A stretch of DNA of 64,000 bases from Streptomyces griseoflavus. GTDB lineage: Bacteria > Actinomycetota > Actinomycetes > Streptomycetales > Streptomycetaceae. Of this stretch, positions 52,737 to 61,848 are shown in pieces; positions within the stretch are counted from its first letter, which is position 1; each line of letters starts with the position of its first letter. The notes under the pieces are model-generated. The model saw nothing but the letters and a program-made list of their open reading frames with translations, was not told the origin of the DNA and searched no databases. The translations under genes were made by a program, and so were the position numbers. The stretch covers positions 310,001 to 374,000 of the forward strand of contig NZ_BMUC01000003.1 of the NCBI RefSeq assembly GCF_014649995.1. Direction: 5' to 3'.

Positions 52737-53894
52737 ATGGACCTGCTGAACACGCTGGTGGACAAGGGGCTTCGGCGCGAGACGCCGACCCGCGCGGAAG
52801 CACTGGCCGTCCTCGCGACGTCCGACGACGACCTGCTCGAGGTGGTGGCCGCCGCCGGGAAGGTGAGACGGCACTGGTTCGGCCGGCGGGTGAAACTGAA
52901 CTATCTCGTCAACCTCAAGTCCGGCCTCTGCCCGGAGGACTGCTCCTACTGCTCCCAGCGGCTCGGTTCCGAGGCGGGGATCCTCAAGTACACCTGGCTC
53001 AAGCCGGACCAGGCGTCGCAGGCGGCCGCCGCCGGTCTCGCGGGCGGCGCCAAGCGGGTGTGCCTGGTGGCCAGCGGCCGCGGCCCCACCGACCGTGACG
53101 TGGACCGGGTCTCCGACACCATCAAGGCGATCAAGGAGCAGAACGAGGACGTCGAGGTGTGCGCCTGTCTGGGGCTGCTCTCGGACGGCCAGGCGGAGCG
53201 GCTGCGCGAGGCGGGCGCGGACGCCTACAACCACAACCTGAACACCTCGGAGTCGACGTACGGCGACATCACGACCACGCACACGTACGCCGACCGGGTG
53301 GACACGGTGCGCAAGGCGCACGCCGCCGGTCTGTCGGCCTGCTCGGGGCTGATCGCCGGTATGGGCGAGTCCGACGAGGACCTGGTCGACGTCGTCTTCT
53401 CGCTGCGCGAGCTGGACCCGGACTCGGTGCCGGTCAACTTCCTGATCCCGTTCGAGGGCACACCGCTCGCCAAGGAGTGGAACCTGACCCCGCAGCGGTG
53501 CCTGCGCATCCTGGCGATGGTGCGGTTCGTCTGCCCGGACGTCGAGGTGCGGATCGCCGGCGGCCGTGAGGTCCACCTGCGGACGATGCAGCCGCTGGCG
53601 CTGCACCTGGCCAACTCGGTCTTCCTCGGCGACTACCTCACCAGCGAGGGGCAGGCGGGCAAGGCGGACCTGGAGATGATCGCGGACGCCGGGTTCGAGG
53701 TGGAGGGCACCGACCAGGTGACCCTGCCCGAGCACCGCGCCGGTGGCGGCTGCGGGTCCGGCGAGGGCGGCGGCGTGTGCGGTCCGGCGGCCACGGCGGC
53801 GGGGTCCTGCGGGAGCGCGGCCGAGGAGCCGCGCACCGATCTGGTCGCCGTGCGCCGCCGGGGCGCCGGGACGGACCTCGCGCCCAATGCCTGA
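52737..53894 (+). CDS. bioB: Biotin synthase with Cys-containing C-terminal tail
   Basis: 385 residues. Radical-SAM cluster cysteines Cys65, Cys69, Cys72 in [25 protein letters not shown] and the final-third FRV-type barrel end are typical. It inserts sulfur into dethiobiotin. The usual enzyme ends near residue 330; here a Gly-rich tail carries Cys339, Cys348 and Cys358, which could hold or deliver another cluster. The bioA start lies inside its last codons (8-bp overlap). Confidence 0.95.
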   Translation: MDLLNTLVDKGLRRETPTRAEALAVLATSDDDLLEVVAAAGKVRRHWFGRRVKLNYLVNLKSGLCPEDCSYCSQRLGSEAGILKYTWLKPDQASQAAAAGLAGGAKRVCLVASGRGPTDRDVDRVSDTIKAIKEQNEDVEVCACLGLLSDGQAERLREAGADAYNHNLNTSESTYGDITTTHTYADRVDTVRKAHAAGLSACSGLIAGMGESDEDLVDVVFSLRELDPDSVPVNFLIPFEGTPLAKEWNLTPQRCLRILAMVRFVCPDVEVRIAGGREVHLRTMQPLALHLANSVFLGDYLTSEGQAGKADLEMIADAGFEVEGTDQVTLPEHRAGGGCGSGEGGGVCGPAATAAGSCGSAAEEPRTDLVAVRRRGAGTDLAPNA

Positions 53895-55167
53895 GCGGTC
53901 CGTCGCCGAACTGCTGGAGCTCGACCGGCGGCACGTGTGGCACCCGTACGGGCCCATGCCGGGCCGTCAGGAACCGCTCGTCGTGGAGTCGGCGAGCGGG
54001 GTCCGGCTACGGCTCGCCGACGGCTCGGGCGAACTGGTCGACGGCATGTCGTCCTGGTGGTCGGCGATCCACGGCTACAACCACCCGGTGCTCAACGAGG
54101 CGGCGCGCGGGCAGTTGGAGCGGATGAGCCATGTGATGTTCGGCGGGCTCACGCACGAGCCCGCCGTGCGGCTGGCGAAGCTCCTTGTCGACATGTCGCC
54201 GGACGGGCTGGAGCACGTGTTCCTCGCCGACTCCGGGTCGGTGTCGGTCGAGGTCGCGGTGAAGATGTGCCTGCAGTACTGGCGTTCGCTGGGCCGGCCG
54301 GAGAAGCGGCGGCTGCTGACCTGGCGGGGCGGCTACCACGGTGACACCTGGCAGCCGATGTCGGTGTGCGATCCCGAGGGCGGGATGCACGAGCTGTGGA
54401 GCGGGGTGCTGCCCCGTCAGGTCTTCGCCGGGGCGCCGCCCGCGGAGTACCGGGAGTCGTACGCCGGCCACCTGCGGGAGACGGTGGAGCGCCACGCGGG
54501 TGAACTGGCCGCGGTGATCGTGGAACCGGTGGTGCAGGGCGCGGGCGGTATGCGGTTCCACTCCCCCGCGTACCTGCGGGTGCTGCGGGAGGCGTGTGAC
54601 GAGCACGGCGTGCTGCTGGTGTTCGACGAGATCGCGACCGGCTTCGGCCGCACGGGCGCGCTGTTCGCGGCGGAGCACGCGGCGGTGACACCGGATGTGA
54701 TGTGCGTGGGCAAGGCACTGACCGGCGGTTACCTGACCATGGCGGCGACCCTGTGCACCGCGCGGGTGGCCGAGGGCATCTCGCGCGGTGACGTGCCGGT
54801 GCTGGCGCACGGTCCGACGTTCATGGCCAACCCGCTGGCGGCGGCCGTGGCCTGCGCCTCGATCGGCCTGCTGCTCGGGCAGGACTGGCTCGCGGAGGTC
54901 AAGCGGATCGAGACGGGCCTGCGGGACGGGCTGGCGCCGGCGGCCGATCTGCCCGGTGTGCGGGACGTACGCGTGCTGGGCGCCATCGGGGTGGTCCAGC
55001 TCGATCACGACGTCGACATGGCGGCGGCCACTCGGGCGGCGGTGCGTGAGGGCGTGTGGCTGCGGCCGTTCCGCGACCTGATCTACACCATGCCGCCGTA
55101 CGTCACGGATGACGCGGACGTGGCGCGCATCGCCCGCGCGGTGTGCGCGGCTTCGGAGGAGGGATGA
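53887..55167 (+). CDS. bioA: Adenosylmethionine-8-amino-7-oxononanoate aminotransferase
   Basis: 426 residues, class III aminotransferase. [28 protein letters not shown] (with the family Trp-Trp), and Lys276 in [10 protein letters not shown]. It turns the bioF product to diaminopelargonate using S-adenosylmethionine. Overlaps bioB by 8 bases and lies one base before bioD, so bioBAD form one operon. Confidence 0.96.
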   Translation: MPERSVAELLELDRRHVWHPYGPMPGRQEPLVVESASGVRLRLADGSGELVDGMSSWWSAIHGYNHPVLNEAARGQLERMSHVMFGGLTHEPAVRLAKLLVDMSPDGLEHVFLADSGSVSVEVAVKMCLQYWRSLGRPEKRRLLTWRGGYHGDTWQPMSVCDPEGGMHELWSGVLPRQVFAGAPPAEYRESYAGHLRETVERHAGELAAVIVEPVVQGAGGMRFHSPAYLRVLREACDEHGVLLVFDEIATGFGRTGALFAAEHAAVTPDVMCVGKALTGGYLTMAATLCTARVAEGISRGDVPVLAHGPTFMANPLAAAVACASIGLLLGQDWLAEVKRIETGLRDGLAPAADLPGVRDVRVLGAIGVVQLDHDVDMAAATRAAVREGVWLRPFRDLIYTMPPYVTDDADVARIARAVCAASEEG

Positions 55168-55168
55168 C

Positions 55169-55885
55169 ATGCCGGTGATGGTGATCACGGGCACCGGCAC
55201 CGAGGTCGGCAAGACGGTGGTGACGGCCGCCGTCGCCGCGGCGGCGCTGGCGGCGGGCCGGTCGGTGGCCGTGCTGAAGGCGGCGCAGACGGGTGTGCGG
55301 CCGGACGAGCCGGGCGACGCCGAGGAGGTCGCGCGGCTCGCCGGGGCGGTGACCACCGCCGAGCTCGCCCGCTACCCCGAACCGTTGGCGCCCGCCACCG
55401 CCGCCCGCCGGGCGGGGCGCGCCCCCGTGCGTCCGCACGAGGTCGCGGAGCGTGCCGCCAAGCTCGCCGCCGAGCACGACCTGGTGCTGGTGGAGGGAGC
55501 GGGCGGGCTGCTCGTACGGTTCGACGCGGACGGCGGGACGCTCGCGGACGCGGCGGTGCTGCTGTCCGCGCCGGTCCTGGTGGTGGCCCCGGCCGGGCTC
55601 GGCACCCTGAACGCCACGGAGCTGACGGTCCGGGAACTGCGCGGGCGGGGGCTGGACGTGGCGGGTGTGGTGATCGGCAGCTGGCCCGGCGAGCCGGACC
55701 TGGCGGCGCGCTGCAATCTGCTGGACCTGCCGGACGTGACCGGGGCCCCGCTCCTGGGCGCCGTCCCGGCCGGGGCGGGCGCCCTCGACCCCACCGGCTT
55801 CCGCACGTCGGCACGCCACTGGCTGGCCCCCCGCCTGGCGGGGACCTGGGACGCCGAGGCCTTCCGGACACGCGAGGCTCCCTGA
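55169..55885 (+). CDS. bioD: Dethiobiotin synthetase
   Basis: 238 residues, P-loop enzyme with [12 protein letters not shown] (5-16), AAQTGV and VEGAGGLLV. It closes the ureido ring of dethiobiotin with CO2 and ATP. GGAGGAGGG lies just upstream, within the bioA end. The early-pathway genes bioC/bioH or bioI are not in this window. Confidence 0.95.
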   Translation: MPVMVITGTGTEVGKTVVTAAVAAAALAAGRSVAVLKAAQTGVRPDEPGDAEEVARLAGAVTTAELARYPEPLAPATAARRAGRAPVRPHEVAERAAKLAAEHDLVLVEGAGGLLVRFDADGGTLADAAVLLSAPVLVVAPAGLGTLNATELTVRELRGRGLDVAGVVIGSWPGEPDLAARCNLLDLPDVTGAPLLGAVPAGAGALDPTGFRTSARHWLAPRLAGTWDAEAFRTREAP

Positions 55886-56169
55886 CGGCACCGGCGGGAT
55901 GACGCGGTGTCCCCCGAGGCCCGCCCGCCCCGTCCTCATGGACGCCCGCATCGCACCGGCTGGTAGGCGACGGTTCCGGGCGGGCGGCCACCAGGGGGCA
56001 GCAACGCCGCTCCGGAGTCCTGGGGACGGGCTCCGGGACGCCCGCCGTGAGCCGGCGGCGGGGACGGGCTCCCGGTGTCGTCCGCCGCCGGGGCGACGCG
56101 GTGACGGCCGGGGTTCGCCGGGTGGGGCCGGGGGGAGAATCGCCGTAGGTCCCTTCCGGGGAGGTCCTC

Positions 56170-56871
56170 ATGCAGCTTCGGTCCGTCCGCACCGCGAAGG
56201 CGACGCGGGACTCCGTGCACCACCCCGTGTTCGCCCGCTTCTACGCCCGGGCGAGCGTCGCCGCCGAGACCCGCATGGGGATGGCGGAGGTGCGCGGCCG
56301 GCTGCTCGGCGGACTGTCCGGGCGGGTGATCGAGGTCGGCGCGGGCAACGGGCTGAACTTCGGGCACTACCCGGGCGCCGTCTCGGAGATCGTCGCCATC
56401 GAACCGGAGCGGGCGCTGCGCGCGATGGCCGTGGAGGCCGCCTTGCGCGCCGGGATCCCGGTGGACGTGGCGCCGGGAGTCGCCGAGGCCCTGCCGGTCA
56501 AGAGCGAGGCGTTCGACGCGGCGGTGCTCTCGCTGGTGCTGTGCAGCGTGCGGGACGTGGCGCGGGCGCTCGCGGAGGTACGGCGGGTGCTGCGGCCGGG
56601 CGGTGAGGTGCGGTTCTTCGAGCACGGCCGGGGCGGCGGCCCGGTCATGCACCTCACCCAGCGGGCGCTGGACCGCACGCTGTGGCCGCCGCTGGCCGGA
56701 GGCTGCCACGTGTCGCGCGACCCGGTCGGCGCGCTGCGTGAGGCGGGATTCGAACTCGGCCCCTACCGGCGGATGTCGGTGCCGGACAAGGGACCGGCAC
56801 TGCCCCAGTCGTTCTGCGTCATCGGCACCGCGTGGCGGCCGGTCGACGACGCGGCGCCGGCCGGGCGCTGA
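56170..56871 (+). CDS. SAM-dependent methyltransferase
   Basis: 233 residues of the class I fold: SAM motif I VIEVGAGNGLNFGHYP, then VAIEPERALR (motif II) and VLRPGGEVRFFEHG (post-motif). The LSLVLCSVRD region fits type-11 methyltransferases. Its substrate is unknown. A good GGGGAGG lies before the ATG. The 284 bases upstream, after bioD, hold nothing I can name. Confidence 0.85.
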   Translation: MQLRSVRTAKATRDSVHHPVFARFYARASVAAETRMGMAEVRGRLLGGLSGRVIEVGAGNGLNFGHYPGAVSEIVAIEPERALRAMAVEAALRAGIPVDVAPGVAEALPVKSEAFDAAVLSLVLCSVRDVARALAEVRRVLRPGGEVRFFEHGRGGGPVMHLTQRALDRTLWPPLAGGCHVSRDPVGALREAGFELGPYRRMSVPDKGPALPQSFCVIGTAWRPVDDAAPAGR

Positions 56872-57047
56872 TCACCCGCCCCGGTCGCGCGGCCCGAACG
56901 CGACGTCCCGCACGGTCACCCCGCCGAGAAAGGTGCCCCTTACACGCGCTGCGGGAGCCAGACTCACGGGGGATGTCGGATGTGGGACCGGTCACACTAC
57001 CCTCGGCGCGACAGGCACGACCGGACGTCCATACGGAGGAGGCGGCC

Positions 57048-57839
57048 TTGTCCCTTTCTGCTGCGCAGCACGCCCCCGGCGTCTCGCCGGGTGACGGGTT
57101 CGCGGCCCGCGCCCGCGGGCTGACCAAGGCGTACGGCTCGGGCGAGACGGCGGTGGTCGCCCTGGACTCGGTGGACGTGGACATCGTGCGCGGGCGGTTC
57201 ACCGCGGTGATGGGCCCCTCGGGCTCCGGGAAGTCGACACTGATGCACTGCCTGGCGGGCCTGGACACCGTCTCGGCCGGACAGGTGTGGCTCGGGGACA
57301 CCGAGATCACGGGGCTGAAGGACCGGGAGCTGACCCGGCTGCGCCGGGACCGGATCGGGTTCATGTTCCAGTCGTTCAACCTCATCCCGACCCTGAACGC
57401 ACGCGAGAACATCACCCTGCCCATGGGCATCGCGGGCCGGAAGCCCGACGAGGAGTGGCTGGACCGGGTCGTCGACACCCTGGGCCTGCGGGACCGGCTC
57501 GGGCACCGGCCCGCGCAGCTGTCCGGCGGCCAGCAGCAGCGGGTGGCGTGCGCGCGGGCACTGGCCTCACGGCCGGAACTGATCTTCGCGGACGAGCCGA
57601 CCGGGAACCTCGACTCACGGGCCGGCCTGGAGGTGCTGGGGTTCCTGCGCGAGGCCGTGGACCTGCTGGACCAGACGGTCGTCATGGTCACCCACGACCC
57701 CGGCGCGGCCGCCCACTCCGACCTGGTGCTCTTCCTCGCGGACGGCAGGATCGTGGACGAGATGCGGCAGCCCACGGCGGAGACGGTCCTGGAACGGATG
57801 AAGCGCTTCGACCTGTCCCGCGCGGCCGTGAGGGACTGA
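57048..57839 (+). CDS. MacB/LolD-type ABC transporter ATPase without adjacent permease
   Basis: 263 residues: Walker A GPSGSGKST (56-64), signature LSGGQQQRVACARALA, Walker B LIFADEPTGNLDS. This subgroup (LolD/MacB/SalX) normally pairs with an FtsX-type permease, but the next gene is an acetyltransferase. TTG at 57048 is chosen for its GGAGGAGG five bases upstream; a longer frame lacks this. It may be a relic or serve a distant permease. Confidence 0.88.
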   Translation: MSLSAAQHAPGVSPGDGFAARARGLTKAYGSGETAVVALDSVDVDIVRGRFTAVMGPSGSGKSTLMHCLAGLDTVSAGQVWLGDTEITGLKDRELTRLRRDRIGFMFQSFNLIPTLNARENITLPMGIAGRKPDEEWLDRVVDTLGLRDRLGHRPAQLSGGQQQRVACARALASRPELIFADEPTGNLDSRAGLEVLGFLREAVDLLDQTVVMVTHDPGAAAHSDLVLFLADGRIVDEMRQPTAETVLERMKRFDLSRAAVRD

Positions 57840-57930
57840 ACGCCGCCCCGAGGAGCCTCCTCACCCCCGGCGACCGGTCCGGATCGTGGAATTGCGCACC
57901 GGCCGCCCTCCCGCGTGCTGGGATCGGCGC

Positions 57931-58356
57931 ATGAGTGAGCTGCGCGTACGGGCCGCCGGGCCCGAGGACCTCGACCGTGTACTGGGTTTCTGGAAGGTGG
58001 CCGCCGAGGGCACGAGCATCAGTGACGACCGTGCCGGTGTGGAACGGCTCGTCGAGCGCGATCCCGGGGCGCTGATCCTCGCGGAGGAAGGCGGCGAGCT
58101 CGCCGGTACGGTGATCGCGGGCTTCGACGGCTGGCGGTGCCATCTCTACCGGCTGGCGGTGCACCCGGACCGCCGCCGCCGGGGCATCGGCTCCGCGCTG
58201 CTGGCCGCCGCGGAGGAGCGGTTCACCGGGCTCGGCGGGCGCCGCGCGGACGCGATGGTGCTCCAGCGCAACGAGACCGCGCACCACGCGTGGGGCGCGG
58301 CGGGATACGCGCCGCAGGAGCGGTGGCGGCGCTGGGTGAAGCCGCTGACCGGATGA
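57931..58356 (+). CDS. GNAT-family acetyltransferase
   Basis: 141 residues; acetyl-CoA binding block RLAVHPDRRRRGIGSALLAA and a C-terminal HHAWGAAGYAPQERW. The N-terminus RVRAAGPEDLDRVLGFW fits the fold. Substrate unknown. The weak upstream region offers no clear ribosome site; the ATG gives the usual family start. Confidence 0.85.
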   Translation: MSELRVRAAGPEDLDRVLGFWKVAAEGTSISDDRAGVERLVERDPGALILAEEGGELAGTVIAGFDGWRCHLYRLAVHPDRRRRGIGSALLAAAEERFTGLGGRRADAMVLQRNETAHHAWGAAGYAPQERWRRWVKPLTG

Positions 58357-58387
58357 TCCTCGGCCCGGGGGCCCTGTCTCGACGGTT

Positions 58388-58419
58388 CGGCGTCGCGGCG
58401 TCGCGGCGTTGCGGCGTCT
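58388..58419. repeat. Four 8-bp tandem repeats
   Basis: CGGCGTCG, CGGCGTCG, CGGCGTTG, CGGCGTCT in tandem, followed by an AT-rich CGAGTTTTTGC stretch. It lies between the acetyltransferase and CNNM genes, in a 207-base gap with no gene. Confidence 0.7.
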
Positions 58420-58563
58420 CGAGTTTTTGCTGATCCTTTACTCTTCACGGGCCACTCGGTCCTTCATGAAAGGTTGTGTGCGTCCGCCCATGGGCGAGCC
58501 CCCCGGTCCTCGACATCGAGCATCCGTTCCCCTCCTGTCCGACCATGGGACTGAGGTGACCCG

Positions 58564-59931
58564 ATGACCGAAGTGCTCCTTCTTCTGGCGGCGATCCTGC
58601 TCTCGCTCGCCTGTGGCGCGTTCGTCGCGGCCGAGTTCTCCCTCACCACGGTGGAGCGGAGCGAGCTGGAACGGGCCGTCGAGCGCGGTGAGCGCGGCGC
58701 GGCGGGGGCCCTCAAAGCCGTACGGAGCCTGACCTTCCAGCTCTCCGGCGCGCAGCTCGGCATCACGGTCACCAATCTGGTGATCGGCATGCTGGCGGAG
58801 CCGTCGATCGCGGCGCTGCTCTCGGGCCCCCTCGAGGCCCTCGGTGTCTCGGGTTCCGCGGCGCGCTCCCTGGCCCTGGTGATCGGCACCGCCCTGTCGA
58901 CCGTGTTCCTGATGGTGGTCGGCGAACTGGTGCCGAAGAACTGGGCGATCTCCTCGCCGCTGGCGGTGGCCAAACGGGTCGGCAACGCCCAGCGCTGGTT
59001 CAGCGTCGCCTTCCGGCCGTTCATCACCCATCTGAACAACACGGCCAACCGGCTGGTGCGGCGCCTCGGCCTCGAACCGGCCGAGGAGCTGGAGTCCGCG
59101 CGCGGGCCCCAGGAACTCGCGGCGCTCGCCCGGCACTCCGCCAAGGAGGGCGTGCTGGAGCCGGACACCGCCGAACTGTTCGTCCGCACGCTGAACCTCG
59201 CGGACCTCACCGCGGAGAACGTGATGACCCCGCGCGTCCAGGTGATCGCCCTGGAGACGCAGGCGACCTGCGAGGACGTGCTGAACGTGACCCGGGCGAC
59301 CGGGCTGTCCCGGTTCCCCGTCTACCGCGAGACCCTGGACGCCGTCGTCGGCACCGCGCACGTCAAGGACGTACTGGCGCTGCCCGCGGAGCGCCGCGCC
59401 CGGGTGCCGGTGTCGGAGCTGATGCGCGAACCGCTGCTGGTCCCCGGATCGCTCACGGTCGACCGTCTCCTCGACCGGCTGTCCGGGCGGCGCACCATGG
59501 CCGTGGTGATCGACGAGTACGGCGGCACCGCGGGGGTGGCCACCCTGGAGGACATCGTCGAGGAGGTCGTCGGCGAGGTGCGTGACGAGCACGACCCGCA
59601 CGAGATCCCCGACCTGGCCGGGGAGGGCACCGACGAGGACGGGCGGGCGCTGTTCTCGGCCGACGGCTCCGCGCGCGTGGACCAGCTCGCGCGGGTCGGC
59701 CTGCGCGCCCCGGAAGGGCCCTACGAGACGCTCGCCGGGCTGGTGGCCGCGCGGCTGGGGCGGATCCCCGACGCCGGTGACGCGCTGGAGGTGGCGGGCT
59801 GGCGGCTCGAGGTGGTGGACGCCACCGGGCGCCGCGCGGCACGTGTCCTGCTGCACGCGCCCGCCGGCGAGGGGCCCGCGGGCGGGCCGCGGAACACGGT
59901 GACCACGGACGACGAGGGGGCGCGGCGATGA
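58564..59931 (+). CDS. CNNM/CorC-family membrane protein with CorC_HlyC domain
   Basis: 455 residues: DUF21 membrane domain (~1-185; LSLACGAFVAAEFSLTTVE, QLGITVTNLVIGMLAEPS), two CBS domains (~215-335; VMTPRVQV, VVIDEYGGTAGVATLEDIVE), and a C-terminal CorC_HlyC domain (~350-430). The family exports or regulates magnesium and other divalent ions. Translationally coupled (ATGA) to a shorter paralogue. Confidence 0.9.
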   Translation: MTEVLLLLAAILLSLACGAFVAAEFSLTTVERSELERAVERGERGAAGALKAVRSLTFQLSGAQLGITVTNLVIGMLAEPSIAALLSGPLEALGVSGSAARSLALVIGTALSTVFLMVVGELVPKNWAISSPLAVAKRVGNAQRWFSVAFRPFITHLNNTANRLVRRLGLEPAEELESARGPQELAALARHSAKEGVLEPDTAELFVRTLNLADLTAENVMTPRVQVIALETQATCEDVLNVTRATGLSRFPVYRETLDAVVGTAHVKDVLALPAERRARVPVSELMREPLLVPGSLTVDRLLDRLSGRRTMAVVIDEYGGTAGVATLEDIVEEVVGEVRDEHDPHEIPDLAGEGTDEDGRALFSADGSARVDQLARVGLRAPEGPYETLAGLVAARLGRIPDAGDALEVAGWRLEVVDATGRRAARVLLHAPAGEGPAGGPRNTVTTDDEGARR

Positions 59932-60941
59932 CCGTCGTACAACTGCTGATCGGTCTGGCGACGCTGGTCGTCAACGCCTTCTTCGTGGGCGCCGAGTTCG
60001 CCCTGATCTCGGTCCGCCGCAGCCAGATCGAGCCGTACGCCGACCGGGGCGAGCGGCGCGCCAAGAGCGTGCTGTGGGGTCTGGAGCACGTGTCGGCGCT
60101 GATGGCGGCCGCGCAGCTCGGCATCACCCTGTGCACGCTCGTCCTCGGTGTCGTCGCCGAACCCGCGATCGCGCACCTGCTCGAACCGGTCTTCCACGCG
60201 GTGGGCGTCCCCGAGGGCGCCGGGCACGCCGTGTCGTTCGTGATCGCCCTGACGCTCGCCACCTACCTGCACATGCTGCTCGGCGAGATGGTGCCGAAGA
60301 ACGTCGCCCTCGCCGAGCCGGTGCGCACCGCGCTGGCGCTGGGCCCGCCGCTGGTGGCGCTGTCCCGTGCGCTGCGTCCGGTGATCTTCACGGTCAACGC
60401 CTTCGCCAACACGCTGCTGCGGCTGCTGCGGGTCGAGACGCGTGACGAGGTCGTCGCGTCCTTCTCGGACGCCGAGCTGGCCCAGATCGTGAAGGACTCC
60501 GGCGAGGCGGGGCTGATCGACGACCGCGCCCAGGAGCGGCTGCACGACGCGCTGGAACTGGGCCGCCGGCCGGTGCGGGACGTGGTGATGCCGCTGGAGC
60601 GGGTGGTCTACGCGCGCGTGGGCGTCACCCCGGAAGGGCTGGAGCGGCTGTCGGCGGAGTCCGGGTTCTCCCGGTTCCCGGTGGTGGACGAGCAGCGGCG
60701 GATCGTCGGCTACCTGCACGTGAAGGACGCCCTGGACGCCTCCCCGCGCGACATGCCGTTCCGGACGGCGGACATGCGGGCCATCGCGCGCGTGCGGGAG
60801 AGCACACCGATGGACGACGTCCTCACCGCCATGCGCCGCAGCCGCACGCATCTGGCGGCCGTCCTCGGGGCGGACGGACGGCTGGCGGGCCTGGTGACGA
60901 TGGAGGACGTGCTGCAGGAGCTGTTCGGGCAGCGGGCCTGA
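59928..60941 (+). CDS. CNNM/CorC-family paralogue lacking CorC_HlyC domain
   Basis: 337 residues: DUF21 (~1-180; VNAFFVGAEFALISVRRSQ, QLGITLCTLVLGVVAEP) and a CBS pair (~205-330; VMPLERVVY, LAGLVTMEDVLQELFG), then it stops, so the CorC_HlyC tail of the first protein is absent. The pair is coupled by four bases and may form a heterodimer. Confidence 0.9.
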   Translation: MTVVQLLIGLATLVVNAFFVGAEFALISVRRSQIEPYADRGERRAKSVLWGLEHVSALMAAAQLGITLCTLVLGVVAEPAIAHLLEPVFHAVGVPEGAGHAVSFVIALTLATYLHMLLGEMVPKNVALAEPVRTALALGPPLVALSRALRPVIFTVNAFANTLLRLLRVETRDEVVASFSDAELAQIVKDSGEAGLIDDRAQERLHDALELGRRPVRDVVMPLERVVYARVGVTPEGLERLSAESGFSRFPVVDEQRRIVGYLHVKDALDASPRDMPFRTADMRAIARVRESTPMDDVLTAMRRSRTHLAAVLGADGRLAGLVTMEDVLQELFGQRA

Positions 60942-60999
60942 GCACCGGAGAACCCGACCGACCGCCGGGTATGTGCCACGGGATACCATCTCTGTCGCC

Positions 61000-61776
61000 A
61001 TGCAGACGAATCCCACCCACAGCAGCCTCGTCGCCCTGGGCGACTCCTTCACCGAGGGCATGTCCGACCGGCTCCCCGACGGCACCTACCGCGGCTGGGC
61101 CGACCTCCTCGCCGGGCGGATGGCGGCCACCGCTCCCGGGTTCCGGTACGCCAACCTCGCGGTGCGCGGCAAGCTGATCCGGCAGATCGTCGACGAGCAG
61201 GTCGAGGTCGCCGCGGCCATGGGCGCCGACGTCATCACCCTGGTCGGCGGGCTCAACGACACCCTGCGGCCCAAGTGCGACATGACGCAGGTGCGGGATC
61301 TGCTGACGGAGGCGGTGGAGCGGCTGGCCCCGCACTGCAAGCAGCTGGTGCTGATGCGCAGTCCCGGCCGCCAGGGGCCGGTGCTGGAGCGGTTCCGGCC
61401 GCGCATGGAGGCGCTGTTCGACGTCGTCGACGAGCTCGCCGGGCGGCACGGCGCGCTGGTCGTCGACCTCTACGGGGCGCCCTCGCTCGCCGATCCCCGG
61501 CTGTGGGACGTGGACCGGCTGCACCTGACCTCGGACGGACACCGCAGGGTCGCGGAGGCGGTGTGGCAGACGCTGGGCTACGCGCCCGAGGACCCCGAGT
61601 GGCATCTGCCCCCGGAGGCGACGCTCCCCCCGCGCTGGGCGGCGCGGCGGGTCGCGGACGCCCGGTTCGCCCGGCAGCACCTGCTGCCGTGGATCGGCCG
61701 CCGCCTCACCGGCCGCTCCTCCGGCGACGGCCTGCCGCCGAAGCGGCCCGAGCTGCTGCCGTACGAGAACCTGTAG
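61000..61776 (+). CDS. SGNH/GDSL hydrolase
   Basis: 258 residues: block I VALGDSFTEG (Ser16), block III GGLND, block V DVDRLHLTSDG (Asp172, His175). It cleaves an ester in the cytoplasm, as no signal peptide is seen. Substrate unknown. ATG at 61000 is used, since an upstream in-frame start adds nothing conserved. Likely independent of purB. Confidence 0.88.
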   Translation: MQTNPTHSSLVALGDSFTEGMSDRLPDGTYRGWADLLAGRMAATAPGFRYANLAVRGKLIRQIVDEQVEVAAAMGADVITLVGGLNDTLRPKCDMTQVRDLLTEAVERLAPHCKQLVLMRSPGRQGPVLERFRPRMEALFDVVDELAGRHGALVVDLYGAPSLADPRLWDVDRLHLTSDGHRRVAEAVWQTLGYAPEDPEWHLPPEATLPPRWAARRVADARFARQHLLPWIGRRLTGRSSGDGLPPKRPELLPYENL

Positions 61777-61848
61777 CGGCCCCTTGTGCTTTCCTCCAGG
61801 TCACCCCGCGGCGCCGGCCTGCAGGAATCGCCAGTAAACTCCGTGCAC

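Noticed and set aside
55886-56169. Gene in the gap after bioD
   Set aside because: Short frames only, no ribosome site and no consistent third-position bias; nothing recognised.
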